Assembly: GCA_030625965.1 (NCBI GenBank)
Contig: DAOUPV010000003.1
Coordinates: 38,744-102,743, forward strand
Source of the DNA: Clostridia bacterium
GTDB lineage: Bacteria; Bacillota; TC1; UBA5767
Reading direction: 5' to 3'
Length of the DNA stretch: 64,000 bases
Shown here: one piece after another, positions 24,819 through 34,370 of the stretch
How the letters are laid out: each line of letters starts with the position of its first letter
How positions within the stretch are numbered: position 1 is the stretch's first letter
Made by a program: the position numbers and the translations under genes
The notes under the pieces: generated by a model
Seen by the model: only the letters and a program-made list of their open reading frames with translations
The model's database searches: none
What the model was told of the DNA's origin: nothing

Positions 24819-26945
24819 ATGCGCCGAAAGATTGACAGGATTACAATTGCCACTGTTGCATTTATATTGTTGTTTTGTATTCTCCTCTACCGTCTGGTAG
24901 ATTTACAGATCATTCAAGGGCAGTCCTTCAGGGAAACTGCCCTTAATAATCGTCTAAAGGAAGTGACTGTAGAATCCAACCGGGGAGATATCTACGATCG
25001 TGACATGAATCTTTTGGCCACCAGCACCTTCGGGGAATCGGTGGCCGTCTTTCCAGCGGAAATCAACGAAAGCAAGTACAGCGTGCAGCAAATTTCAGCA
25101 ACGCTTTCGGAGTTGCTGGGAATGGAAGAAGAGTCAGTTTTCAAGAAACTGACCAGCAACTCAAGCTTCGTATGGCTGAAACGTAAAATTCCTTTTGAGA
25201 CAGGTCCCCGGATCGAGGCGTATGATTTTCCGGGCATAGAACTTTTTGAAGAGGCGCAACGCTATTATCCCAAAGGAAAAATCGCGTCACAGACGTTGGG
25301 TTTTGCCGGTCTGGATAACCAGGGTCTCTCTGGATTGGAATTGACCTACGATGATTTGCTGGTCGGAAAACCAGGTAAGATTACCATCGAAACGGATTCG
25401 CTCAACCGGGAAATCCCGGAAACGGTCCATTTCTATGAGGAACCGACGCAGGGCGTCAATCTGATGCTGAGCATCGACTCCAATCTGCAGTACCACGTTG
25501 AAAAACGTGCCGCCGAGCTCTTAATCGGCGCTGAAGCGGAAAAGGTGACCATTCTGGTCATGAATATCAAGACAGGGGAAATACTGGCCATGGCCGGCAT
25601 GCCTGACTTCGATCCGGCAGACTATGGAAACTACCCTGCGGAAAGCTGGCTCAACCCGGCGGTTCAGCAGGTATACGAACCGGGATCTACCTTTAAGCTG
25701 ATGTCCGCTGCGGCCATGCTGGACGGAACCAGTTTGGAGATTGATGACCATTTCTATTGCGATGGTTTTGCTAGTGTAGGCGGACTGAGCATCAAGTGCT
25801 GGCGCTATTACAGACCCCATGGAGATGAGACCTTCATGCAGGCTTTGGGAAATTCCTGCAACCCGGTATTCGTTGAAGCGGCGCTCAGGACCAAAGCGCA
25901 GGATGAAGACCTGCTATATGATTATTATGAGGCACTGGGCTTCGGACAGAAGACCACGATGAAATATGCCGCCCAGGCGGCGGGCATCATGCCCGAAGAC
26001 AATCGGAACATCTATGTGGCTACCTCGGCTATCGGCCAGGGTATCGCAGTCACACCGGTGCAACTGGCTGCCGCTGTTGCCACCATCATAGGAGACGGTA
26101 CCAAGATCGAACCAGTGTTGGTCAAAGCCATTCTGGATGAGGATGGCCATGTAATCGAAGAGCGTAGCGGCCGTACAGGAAAGACCATCATCCAGCCGGA
26201 GACGGTGATGGAGATGAGGGAGATGATGGAGTATACGGTGACTGACGCGACAGGCACCAACGGTGCAATCAAAGGCTACCGTACTGGCGGCAAGACTGGA
26301 ACGGCTCAGAAACCGTCGGAATACGGCGGATACTACAAAGATAAGTTCATCTGTTCTTTTGTAGGCGTGGCCCCGATGGAGGATCCGACCGTGGTGAGCA
26401 TCGTTATCGTGGATGCACCTTCGGACCCCGATGCGTCTGGCGGCAAGACAGCAGCCCCGACCAGTGCCAAGGTGTTGGAGCAGGCGCTAAAGAATCTAGG
26501 CATCGAACCGGACTACCAGCAGATCTTTGCAACAGAGGACGAACCGCAAACGGAATCTACGGAATCCGAGATAGTTTATGTAACAGTGCCTGAAATGATT
26601 GGAGAAAACGTGGAGGTTGCGGCTTCCACTCTCATACAGATGGGTCTAGAGCCTGAATACCTGGGAGAAGGCAATATTGTCACCTACCAGGCTCCGGCTA
26701 TGGGGACCCAAGTTGAGGAAGGGGCCATCGTACAGCTGACCCTGACTCACATCGATGCATTCGAGAAGAAGATCATCGTGCCTGACTTGAAAGGCCTAAG
26801 GGTCTACCAGGCCATGGACAAGTTGAAGAAGGAAAATTTAATGATCTCTGTAGTGGGAGAAGGTGTTGTGATGGAGCAAGAACCCTTGGCTGGTACGTTG
26901 GCACCCAGAGGTTCAACCGTCATCGTGACATGCGGAAAGGAGTAG
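24819..26945 (+). CDS. Class B penicillin-binding protein with two PASTA domains
   Basis: Septal transpeptidase of the FtsI/SpoVD type. N-terminal membrane anchor (ITIATVAFILLFCILLYRLV), PBP dimerisation domain, transpeptidase motifs PGSTFKLM (Ser290, SxxK), GNSCNPVF (SxN) and GGKTGTAQK (KTG), then two PASTA repeats from about residue 590 (VTVPEMIGENVEVAASTLIQ and IIVPDLKGLRVYQAMDKL). 708 aa. An overlapping out-of-frame ATG at 24815 would give a six-codon peptide closer to the SD, which could modulate initiation. SpoVD and vegetative PBP2B homologues cannot be separated by eye; position favours the division role. Confidence 0.92.
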   Translation: MRRKIDRITIATVAFILLFCILLYRLVDLQIIQGQSFRETALNNRLKEVTVESNRGDIYDRDMNLLATSTFGESVAVFPAEINESKYSVQQISATLSELLGMEEESVFKKLTSNSSFVWLKRKIPFETGPRIEAYDFPGIELFEEAQRYYPKGKIASQTLGFAGLDNQGLSGLELTYDDLLVGKPGKITIETDSLNREIPETVHFYEEPTQGVNLMLSIDSNLQYHVEKRAAELLIGAEAEKVTILVMNIKTGEILAMAGMPDFDPADYGNYPAESWLNPAVQQVYEPGSTFKLMSAAAMLDGTSLEIDDHFYCDGFASVGGLSIKCWRYYRPHGDETFMQALGNSCNPVFVEAALRTKAQDEDLLYDYYEALGFGQKTTMKYAAQAAGIMPEDNRNIYVATSAIGQGIAVTPVQLAAAVATIIGDGTKIEPVLVKAILDEDGHVIEERSGRTGKTIIQPETVMEMREMMEYTVTDATGTNGAIKGYRTGGKTGTAQKPSEYGGYYKDKFICSFVGVAPMEDPTVVSIVIVDAPSDPDASGGKTAAPTSAKVLEQALKNLGIEPDYQQIFATEDEPQTESTESEIVYVTVPEMIGENVEVAASTLIQMGLEPEYLGEGNIVTYQAPAMGTQVEEGAIVQLTLTHIDAFEKKIIVPDLKGLRVYQAMDKLKKENLMISVVGEGVVMEQEPLAGTLAPRGSTVIVTCGKE

Positions 26946-26951
26946 CATAAT

Positions 26952-28436
26952 ATGAAACTCGACCAACTTCTTAAAAATTTAGAGCAAAAAACAATACGTG
27001 GAAGCGCAAACCCTGAAATTAAGGGCATCACCTACGATTCCAGATCGGTCAGTGAAGGCTACCTTTTTGTAGCCATCAAGGGACTGGAACTTGACGGCCA
27101 TGATTACATAGAGAATGCGATTAAACAGGGCGCGACAGTAATCCTGGGAGAAGATGAGGAAAAACTGAGGTCCTGCAGTGCCGATATGTGCCTGCATACA
27201 GCAGACGCAAGAAAAGCGTTGGCAGTCCTGGCCGGTACCTTCTACGGAAATCCTTCTCAGAGTCTGGGACTGATCGGGGTGACTGGAACCAATGGGAAAA
27301 CCTCGACCACCATGCTCCTGAAGACCATACTGCGCAGCGCGGGCCATAAGACTGGCCTGTTCGGTACCATTGAAAATACTTTGGATGATGAAATCTTGCC
27401 GGCTAGTCATACTACCCCGGAATCACGGGATCTGCAGGAAATGCTGGGGGTGCTTGTGGATAAGGGCGCTGACTATGCTGTTATGGAGGTTTCAAGCCAT
27501 GCGTTGGCCCTGGACCGGGTCTACGGTTGTGACTTCAGAGCCGGGGTCTTCACCAACCTGACCCAGGATCATCTGGATTTCCATCCGGATATGGAAGACT
27601 ACTTCCAAGCCAAACTGCGGTTATTCCGTCAGATCGACGAGCTGGAAGCATCGGAACCCCAAGGGCGCTACCTGGTGCTGAATAGCGACGATCCCTATTC
27701 CAAGAAGATCGCCAATACCGTATCCTGTAAGGTGCTGTACTATGGCATCCATAAGAAATCCGACTATATGGCCAAAAACATTAGGGTCGGGTTGAACGGT
27801 ATCTACTTTGAAATGACACATCCAGGTGGCACCTTGGAGATGCATCTGAGGATGACCGGAGAGTTTACGGTATATAATTGTCTAGCCGCTGTGGCGATAG
27901 CTCTTGAAGAGGGCATCGAAACTGATATAATTAGGAATGCGTTGGCGGAGACCAAGGTTCCCGGCCGGTTTGAACCCGTCCAGGAAGGGCAGGATTTCGC
28001 CGTGGTGGTGGACTATGCCCACACACCTGACAGTCTGCAGAATGCCATCCGGACCGCAAGGCAAGTGGCGGTGAACCGGGTGATTACCATATTTGGATGT
28101 GGTGGAGACCGCGACCGGAGCAAGAGGCCCATCATGGGGCAGATCGGCACCGAGGAGAGCGACTATTCCATCATCACCTCAGACAATCCCAGGACGGAAG
28201 ATCCTTCAGCAATCATAAAGGATGTCCTAGCAGGAGCAGTAGAAGACAAGAACAAGTATGAAAGCATCACTGACCGCAGAAAGGCCATCCAGAAGGGCAT
28301 CGCCATGGCCAAGAAAGGTGACCTAGTACTCATCGCCGGAAAAGGGCATGAGGACTACCAGATCATAGGTGCTAAAAAATATCCCTTCAGCGATCTGCTG
28401 GTTGCCAGGGAAGCCATCAAGGAGAGAGATGAATAG
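26952..28436 (+). CDS. murE: UDP-MurNAc-tripeptide ligase (meso-DAP type)
   Basis: Adds the third residue to the peptidoglycan stem peptide in the cytoplasm. Mur ligase motifs: ATP-binding GVTGTNGKTSTTMLLKTI, central SSHALALDRVYG, and the C-terminal domain with VVVDYAHTPDSLQNA. The substrate-specificity motif DNPRTE is present, which indicates meso-diaminopimelate rather than lysine. 494 aa. It starts 6 nt after the PBP gene and overlaps murF by 8 nt. Confidence 0.96.
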   Translation: MKLDQLLKNLEQKTIRGSANPEIKGITYDSRSVSEGYLFVAIKGLELDGHDYIENAIKQGATVILGEDEEKLRSCSADMCLHTADARKALAVLAGTFYGNPSQSLGLIGVTGTNGKTSTTMLLKTILRSAGHKTGLFGTIENTLDDEILPASHTTPESRDLQEMLGVLVDKGADYAVMEVSSHALALDRVYGCDFRAGVFTNLTQDHLDFHPDMEDYFQAKLRLFRQIDELEASEPQGRYLVLNSDDPYSKKIANTVSCKVLYYGIHKKSDYMAKNIRVGLNGIYFEMTHPGGTLEMHLRMTGEFTVYNCLAAVAIALEEGIETDIIRNALAETKVPGRFEPVQEGQDFAVVVDYAHTPDSLQNAIRTARQVAVNRVITIFGCGGDRDRSKRPIMGQIGTEESDYSIITSDNPRTEDPSAIIKDVLAGAVEDKNKYESITDRRKAIQKGIAMAKKGDLVLIAGKGHEDYQIIGAKKYPFSDLLVAREAIKERDE

Positions 28437-29832
28437 AGAACGGATCATAGGCACCGTGCGAGAAATCGCACAGGTGCTGGAGCAGGAAAATATCGAAGCA
28501 TATGGGGATGACAACGTCAATGCGGTTGTCACAGACAGTAGGGCTGTTAGACCACAAGCCCTCTTTTTTGCTATCAGAGGAGAACGGACTGACGGACACA
28601 TATACCTGCAGGATGTTTTCAAGATGGGGGCTGCGGCCGCCGTCGTGGAAAAGGGACATCCTTACCTAGAAGAGCTATCCGGCTATGATGGACAGCTGAT
28701 TGAGGTTCCGGATGTGATTGAAGCCATGCAGAAATTGGCAGCCTGGTATCGGGATAAATTTGAAATACCAGTAGTCGCTGTGACCGGATCAAGCGGCAAG
28801 ACCACGACCAAGGATATGGTACGGGATGTGCTGGCCCAGGCCTTTGAAGTCCAGGCCAATCCAGGAAGCTTCAACAATGAGATCGGCCTGCCTCTTACGG
28901 TGCTGGATCTTACTCCGGAGCATCAGGTGCTGGTGCTCGAAATGGGCATGAGGGGTTTGGGTCAGATCAGGTCTCTATGCGAGATTGCGAAACCGGGTAT
29001 CGGAATCATCACCAACATAGGTGTAACCCACCTGGAATTGCTGAAGACCGAAGACAATATATTTCAGGCCAAGACTGAATTGCTGGAGGCCATACCTGAG
29101 GACGGTCTGTGCATTCTGAACGCACAGGACAGATGGACCCCGAGGGCGAAAGAAAAATGCAAGGCCAAAGCGCTGACCTATGGATTCTCGAAAGAAGATA
29201 CCATCCATGCGGAGAATCTAGTGCAGCAGGGGACGGATACGGTCTTCCAGGTCTACTATATGGATCAAAGCGTGAGCTGCCGTTTGCCGCTTTTGGGTGA
29301 ACACAATGTGCTGGACGCGTTGAGTGCCATGCTGGTCGGTTTGAGTCTGGGCATGGACCTGGCAACATGCGTGCTTGGGATCGAAAACCTTGTTCTTAGT
29401 GATAAACGCCTCAAATACCAGAAAGGTATCAAGGGCAGCCTAATCATAAACGATTGCTATAATGCCAATCCCGACTCGATGAAAGCCTCATTGAGCATCC
29501 TAGAGAAACATGAAGGCCGCACGGTGGCCGTGCTTGGAGATATGCTGGAGCTGGGAGAAATCGAACAGGAAGCACACAGAAAAATCGGAGAATTGGCGGC
29601 CGACCAGGGCGTAGCCCTGCTGATCGGTGTAGGACCGCTAGCCAAGGATATTGTGGGTGGCGCCAACAGCAGGCAAGCTGGCATGGCGGTGCATTTCGAG
29701 GACAATCCGACTGCAGCTTCGTATCTGGGAGAGCACATTGAAGAAGGAGATACCATACTGGTGAAAGGTTCGAGAGCCATGAAGCTGGAAGAAGTGATAG
29801 AAAGAATTCTGGATGAGGATGATCATGAATAA
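28429..29832 (+). CDS. murF: UDP-MurNAc-tripeptide:D-Ala-D-Ala ligase
   Basis: Adds D-Ala-D-Ala to complete the pentapeptide. Motifs: VAVTGSSGKTTTKDMV (P-loop), NPGSFNNEIGLPLTVL, LEMGMRGLGQI, and INDCYNANPDSMKASL in the C-terminal half. The start at 28429 (MNRERIIGTV) is chosen because AAGGAGAG precedes it and it overlaps the murE stop; the ORF-track extension of 20 residues reads through the murE coding region. 467 aa. Overlaps mraY by 8 nt. Confidence 0.95.
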   Translation: MNRERIIGTVREIAQVLEQENIEAYGDDNVNAVVTDSRAVRPQALFFAIRGERTDGHIYLQDVFKMGAAAAVVEKGHPYLEELSGYDGQLIEVPDVIEAMQKLAAWYRDKFEIPVVAVTGSSGKTTTKDMVRDVLAQAFEVQANPGSFNNEIGLPLTVLDLTPEHQVLVLEMGMRGLGQIRSLCEIAKPGIGIITNIGVTHLELLKTEDNIFQAKTELLEAIPEDGLCILNAQDRWTPRAKEKCKAKALTYGFSKEDTIHAENLVQQGTDTVFQVYYMDQSVSCRLPLLGEHNVLDALSAMLVGLSLGMDLATCVLGIENLVLSDKRLKYQKGIKGSLIINDCYNANPDSMKASLSILEKHEGRTVAVLGDMLELGEIEQEAHRKIGELAADQGVALLIGVGPLAKDIVGGANSRQAGMAVHFEDNPTAASYLGEHIEEGDTILVKGSRAMKLEEVIERILDEDDHE

Positions 29833-30781
29833 CCTAGAGCTGACAAGTTGTCTGATCGCCGCTGCCATAACCTTGTTTTTGGCTTTGGCAGCAGGAAAAG
29901 TACTTATACCGTTTCTTACCCGTTTGAAATTCGGACAGGAGATTCGCCAGGATGGGCCCCAGGCCCATTTGAAGAAGGCTGGAACCCCGACTATGGGCGG
30001 CTTCATCTTCATTCTGCCCATCGTACTGGTGACGCTGGGCATCTGCTGGCAACAGCTGATCCCCATGATGGGATTCCTGGGTTTTGCAGCCTTGGGCTTT
30101 GCTGATGATTATCTGAAGATCCGCAAGAAAGAAAACGAGGGGTTGACCCCAGCACAGAAATTCACGGGACAGATGATTCTGGCGGTGCTGGTTTCATTGG
30201 CACTGGCAGGTCAGTCATCGGACTATGTCTATCTGTTCAGCCGGACTTGGGTAGTGGATTCTTTCTGGATCAAATTACCCATCGACGTACTGGTCCTGTT
30301 GGCCGTCCCCAACGCACTCAACCTGACGGATGGATTGGATGGACTGGCAGCAACCAGCAGTCTTCCCGTATTCCTGACGATGGCCCTGATGGCCAGCAGT
30401 TTCGGGCAATTGCAGGTGGTGGGTGTAAGCATCATTGCTATCGGCGCCCTTCTAGGGTTTCTGTTCTACAACCGGCATCCGGCAAAGGTCTTCATGGGCG
30501 ATACCGGATCGTTGGCGCTGGGCGGTCTGATCGGCATAATGGCCATCCAGCTGGGATTGGAACTGATGCTAATCATTATATGCGGATTGTTCGTGCTGGA
30601 GACCCTGTCGGTCATTCTTCAGGTTTCTTACTTCAAGTATAGCGGAGGAAAGCGACTCTTCCTGATGAGCCCCATTCACCATCACTTTGAATTGAAGGGT
30701 TGGACAGAGAGGAAGATCGTAAGCATATTCTCCTTGATATCGCTTGCATTCTGCCTCTTGGGTATCTTGATTTTCCTGTAA
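29825..30781 (+). CDS. mraY: Phospho-N-acetylmuramoyl-pentapeptide transferase
   Basis: Polytopic membrane enzyme making lipid I from UDP-MurNAc-pentapeptide and undecaprenyl phosphate. Conserved segments: KAGTPTMGGFIFILPIVL, FADDYLKIRKK (Asp pair), NLTDGLDGLAA, HPAKVFMGDTGSLALGG and SPIHHHFELKGW. About ten hydrophobic segments. Of three nearby in-frame ATGs, 29825 has the best-spaced SD (GAGG 6 nt upstream). 318 aa. Confidence 0.96.
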   Translation: MNNLELTSCLIAAAITLFLALAAGKVLIPFLTRLKFGQEIRQDGPQAHLKKAGTPTMGGFIFILPIVLVTLGICWQQLIPMMGFLGFAALGFADDYLKIRKKENEGLTPAQKFTGQMILAVLVSLALAGQSSDYVYLFSRTWVVDSFWIKLPIDVLVLLAVPNALNLTDGLDGLAATSSLPVFLTMALMASSFGQLQVVGVSIIAIGALLGFLFYNRHPAKVFMGDTGSLALGGLIGIMAIQLGLELMLIIICGLFVLETLSVILQVSYFKYSGGKRLFLMSPIHHHFELKGWTERKIVSIFSLISLAFCLLGILIFL

Positions 30782-30811
30782 CAGATCGATAAATAGGAGT
30801 TGGTTGGAATT

Positions 30812-32176
30812 ATGAAGGAACTAAACATATTGGTGCTTGGGATGGGCAAAAGCGGGGTGGCGGTAGCCAGCCTGCTAGAGCACAAAGGAGCAGTCGTAGA
30901 TCTATATGATGAGAAGGCCAGAGATGAAGCCGACCAGGCGATTCTTAACTTGGAACGGAAGAATTTGCGTCTTGTTTTCTCGGATGCCCCGTTTGATTTT
31001 GCGGGCAAAGACTATGCCTACTGTGTCATTTCCCCGGGAATCCCGTTGGACCGGCCTTTCGTAAAGAAGATAAAGTCACTCGGGATTGAGTTGGTTGGTG
31101 AAATGGAGTTGTCTGCGCGCTATTTCCCGGGACCTTATGTCGCAGTGACCGGGACGAATGGAAAATCAACCACGACAAGTCTGGTGCATCATATCCTCCG
31201 TACGGCGGGACGAAGCACCTTGCTGGCGGGTAACATCGGCGAACCGTTGTCCTCCCTGGTTGAGGAATCGACTGGAGACATGACCGGCGTGTTTGAGGTT
31301 TCCAGCTACCAACTGGAAACGGTCAAATTGTTCCATCCGGCGGTGGCGGCCATAACCAATATCACGGAAGACCATCTGGCGCGTCATAAGACCATGTCTG
31401 AGTACATCTCTCTTAAGAAGCGCGTGTTCATGAACCAGACTGACGAGGACCACACGGTCCTGAATTATGATGACGATACCCTGCGGGGGATGGCGACGGA
31501 AACCAAGGGTACAGTGCTATTTTTCAGCACGAAGGCCCAAGTGGAAGGAGCCTATCTGTCGGAGGATAGACTATATTTCAAGCGTGGCGACAGCATTAGC
31601 GTTGTGATGCCTAGGGAAGACATCAAACTTCCGGGCAGACATAATGTGGAAAATGCACTTTGCGCCATCTGTGTATGCCATGCACTTGGTATGGAGACGC
31701 AGGAGATTGCGGACGGTATCCGGAGCTTTGGTGGCGTTGAGCATAGGCAGGAAGTGGTTTGTGAGCTGGATGGAGTACTTTATGTGAACGACTCTAAAGC
31801 GACCAATTCGGATTCAACCATCATGGCCCTGAACAGCTACGAAGCAAGAATACATATTTTGCTGGGTGGAAGCCCTAAGAAAGCGGACTATTCCCTTTTG
31901 GCACGGACCATCGCAAGTAAGGGCGCGGATCCGATCCTGTTCGGCCAGACCAAGGATGAGATCGCGGCAGCACTCGAGGGTGCCGGCGTGTCCGATTACC
32001 GTTTGGCGGGCACCATGCGCGAGGCCGTAGATCTAGCCAGAGAAAATGCCGAAGAGGGCGAAATCGTACTGTTGTCACCGGCATGTCCCAGCTTTGATTT
32101 TTTCCGCAATTTCGAACATCGGGGTGAGGTGTTCAAGGAGATCATACATGAATTCGAAAAAGGAAAAGTTCAGTAA
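30812..32176 (+). CDS. murD: UDP-MurNAc-L-alanine:D-glutamate ligase
   Basis: Adds D-Glu to UDP-MurNAc-L-Ala. N-terminal Rossmann start NILVLGMGKSGVAVASLL, ATP-binding VAVTGTNGKSTTTSLVHHIL, FEVSSYQLETV, and the C-terminal domain with YVNDSKATNSDSTIMAL and LLGGSPKKADY. The track start is TTG at 30800, which directly abuts AGGAG; I prefer ATG at 30812 (MKELNILVLG), about 12 nt from the SD. 454 aa. It overlaps ftsW by 29 nt. Confidence 0.95.
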   Translation: MKELNILVLGMGKSGVAVASLLEHKGAVVDLYDEKARDEADQAILNLERKNLRLVFSDAPFDFAGKDYAYCVISPGIPLDRPFVKKIKSLGIELVGEMELSARYFPGPYVAVTGTNGKSTTTSLVHHILRTAGRSTLLAGNIGEPLSSLVEESTGDMTGVFEVSSYQLETVKLFHPAVAAITNITEDHLARHKTMSEYISLKKRVFMNQTDEDHTVLNYDDDTLRGMATETKGTVLFFSTKAQVEGAYLSEDRLYFKRGDSISVVMPREDIKLPGRHNVENALCAICVCHALGMETQEIADGIRSFGGVEHRQEVVCELDGVLYVNDSKATNSDSTIMALNSYEARIHILLGGSPKKADYSLLARTIASKGADPILFGQTKDEIAAALEGAGVSDYRLAGTMREAVDLARENAEEGEIVLLSPACPSFDFFRNFEHRGEVFKEIIHEFEKGKVQ

Positions 32177-33269
32177 AAAGAATCCGGATTACCTGATGAT
32201 CCTTTCGATCTTGGTGCTGCTTATCTTTGGACTGCTGATGGTCTTTTCAGCCAGTTCTCTGGGGGGCGGCAGTCTGGGTGATGAAGGTGAGATCTTCTAC
32301 TACTTCAGCCAGCAGATGAAATGGGCTGTGCTGGGGATCGCCGTATTCTTTGCAAGCATATATATACCGTTGACCGTGGTCAAGCGACTGACACCGATCT
32401 TTACCGTGTTCGTTCTGGCAACTTTAGTTGCCGTACTATTCGTTGGTGTCGGTGCGGAACAGTATGGAGCGGCCAGATGGATGTATCTGGGTCCGGTCCG
32501 GTTCCAGCCGTCCGAGTTAGCCAAGCTGGCTGTGGTTTTCCTACTGGCGGGCTTATTCAGCAGTTGGAAGGAGAGGATCAAGAAATTCTGGCCCAACTTC
32601 CTGATCGCGGTATTTCTCATCGGAGGAATCTCGATTCTGGTGCTCATGGAGCCGGATCTGGGGACGACCTTCATGATCGCCACCACCGGTTTCTTCATGC
32701 TCTTTGTTGCAGGTGCTAATCTGTTCCAGTGGAGTCTGATCGGTATAGGCGGCCTGGCGGCAGGAATCTTCTCTGTATCTCAGAGCAGTTACCAGATGCG
32801 TCGTTGGGAAATCTACAAGGATCCCATGCTTGATCCGCTGGATGGTGGATACCAGATCATCCAAGGACTGTATGCCATCGGTTCCGGAGGCATACGCGGA
32901 CTGGGTTTGGGCAATAGCCGGCAGATCTATTGGGTGCCCCAGAAGCATACGGACTTCATCTTCACCATACTTGCGGAGGAAACGGGCCTGATCGGGGCTA
33001 GCCTGGTCGTCATCATGTTTCTAGTGTTCACCTACCGTGGTTTCATGATTGCTAAGAAAGCGCCGAGTCTTTACATGCGCTATCTGGCCATGGGGCTTAC
33101 CTACCTGATCGCCATGCAGGGCTTTGTCAACATCGCGGTTGTAACCAATCTGATACCCACGACGGGCATCACATTGCCATTCATCAGTTACGGAGGTACG
33201 TCCTTGTTGATTACCTTGGCGGCATCCGGACTGATACTTAACGTATCTAGATATACAGAGGAGATCTGA
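32148..33269 (+). CDS. ftsW: FtsW/RodA/SpoVE family lipid II polymerase
   Basis: SEDS-family glycosyltransferase working with the class B PBP at the septum. About ten membrane segments; motifs include LVFSASSLGGG, GAARWMYLGPVRFQPSELAKLAVV, DPLDGGYQIIQGLYAIGSGG, HTDFIFTILAEETGL and TGITLPFISYGGTSL. The start at 32148 (MNSKKEKFSKK) follows AAGGAG; the longer track ORF reads through murD. 373 aa. Position between murD and murG is the standard one. Confidence 0.94.
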   Translation: MNSKKEKFSKKNPDYLMILSILVLLIFGLLMVFSASSLGGGSLGDEGEIFYYFSQQMKWAVLGIAVFFASIYIPLTVVKRLTPIFTVFVLATLVAVLFVGVGAEQYGAARWMYLGPVRFQPSELAKLAVVFLLAGLFSSWKERIKKFWPNFLIAVFLIGGISILVLMEPDLGTTFMIATTGFFMLFVAGANLFQWSLIGIGGLAAGIFSVSQSSYQMRRWEIYKDPMLDPLDGGYQIIQGLYAIGSGGIRGLGLGNSRQIYWVPQKHTDFIFTILAEETGLIGASLVVIMFLVFTYRGFMIAKKAPSLYMRYLAMGLTYLIAMQGFVNIAVVTNLIPTTGITLPFISYGGTSLLITLAASGLILNVSRYTEEI

Positions 33270-33270
33270 T

Positions 33271-34359
33271 ATGCAGCAAAGACGCATCGTGGTCACCGGG
33301 GGAGGAACCGGCGGACACATCTATCCGGCTGTTTCTATAGCGGCCGCCATTGAAAAGTTGGGCGGCTGGGAGATATGCTATCTGGGCAGCAAGGGAGGCA
33401 TGGAGGAGAGGATAGTCAGCAATCTGGGCTATCGCTTTCTACCTGTAGCCGCTGCCGGTGTGATGAAAATGAGTATGAGGAAACAGCTGGCGGCACTACG
33501 TCAGTCGGCAATCGGCATTAGAGAGGCCAGGGCCATTCTGAAACAGGAACGTCCCAAGTTGATCTTCGCCACCGGCGGTTATGTGAGTCTGCCGGTGATC
33601 GTAGCCGGATGGACGTTGGGCATACCGGTGGTGCTGCATGAGCAGAATGCCTTCCCAGGTTTGGTCAACAGGCTGGGCAGCCTGTTTTCCAGGAATATCT
33701 GCGTAACCTTTATGGAGAGCAAACCTCACTTCTGGAAGAAGCGTGGGATCGTGCACACAGGCCTGCCCGTACGGGCTGCCTTCAGCGAGGAAGTTCAGAG
33801 CTTTGATAGGGAAGATACAGACAAGATCACCATTCTGGTTTCTGGTGGTAGTCAGGGTGCCAAAGCCATCAACGATGTGGTCATCGAAGCCTCGGATGAA
33901 CTGATCAAGGAGGGTTACCGCCTGATCGTCCTGACGGGTGAGAGGAATTTCGAATCGGTCACAGAACAAGTGCGGGAGCGTTTCACGGGCCAGGTGCCGG
34001 ACTCGATTTCACTTATTTCTTTCAGTGATGATATGCCGAAACTGATGCGTGGGGCTGATCTGGTGATATCCAGGGCTGGAGCTTCATTTCTGGCCGAGAT
34101 GAATGCCGTGGGATTGACCGGCATTCTCATCCCGTTTCCTCATGCAGCCTCAGACCACCAGCGATTCAATGCGGAAGCGGAATCTCTAGCCGGTGCGGCG
34201 CTGGTGCTGGAGGAAAAAAATCTTGACGTGAAGCAGTTGCTCAGCACAGTTCGCTCCTTTGACCGTGAGACCATCGAGCGGATGTCCGTATCCTCCATGG
34301 CCTATGCCAAGGGGAATGCCGTAGACAGGATCCTGGAGGTCCTGAAGCCATATCTATAA
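33271..34359 (+). CDS. murG: UDP-GlcNAc:lipid I GlcNAc transferase
   Basis: GT-B glycosyltransferase that converts lipid I to lipid II at the inner face of the membrane. Conserved blocks: VVTGGGTGGHIYPAVSIA at the N terminus, FATGGYVSLPVIVAGW, LHEQNAFPGLVNR, LVSGGSQGAKAIND and the UDP-GlcNAc-binding region with ISRAGASFLAEMNAVGLTGI and PFPHAASDHQ. 362 aa. GAGGAG precedes the ATG, 1 nt after the ftsW stop. Confidence 0.97.
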   Translation: MQQRRIVVTGGGTGGHIYPAVSIAAAIEKLGGWEICYLGSKGGMEERIVSNLGYRFLPVAAAGVMKMSMRKQLAALRQSAIGIREARAILKQERPKLIFATGGYVSLPVIVAGWTLGIPVVLHEQNAFPGLVNRLGSLFSRNICVTFMESKPHFWKKRGIVHTGLPVRAAFSEEVQSFDREDTDKITILVSGGSQGAKAINDVVIEASDELIKEGYRLIVLTGERNFESVTEQVRERFTGQVPDSISLISFSDDMPKLMRGADLVISRAGASFLAEMNAVGLTGILIPFPHAASDHQRFNAEAESLAGAALVLEEKNLDVKQLLSTVRSFDRETIERMSVSSMAYAKGNAVDRILEVLKPYL

Positions 34360-34370
34360 CAGGAGTAGCT

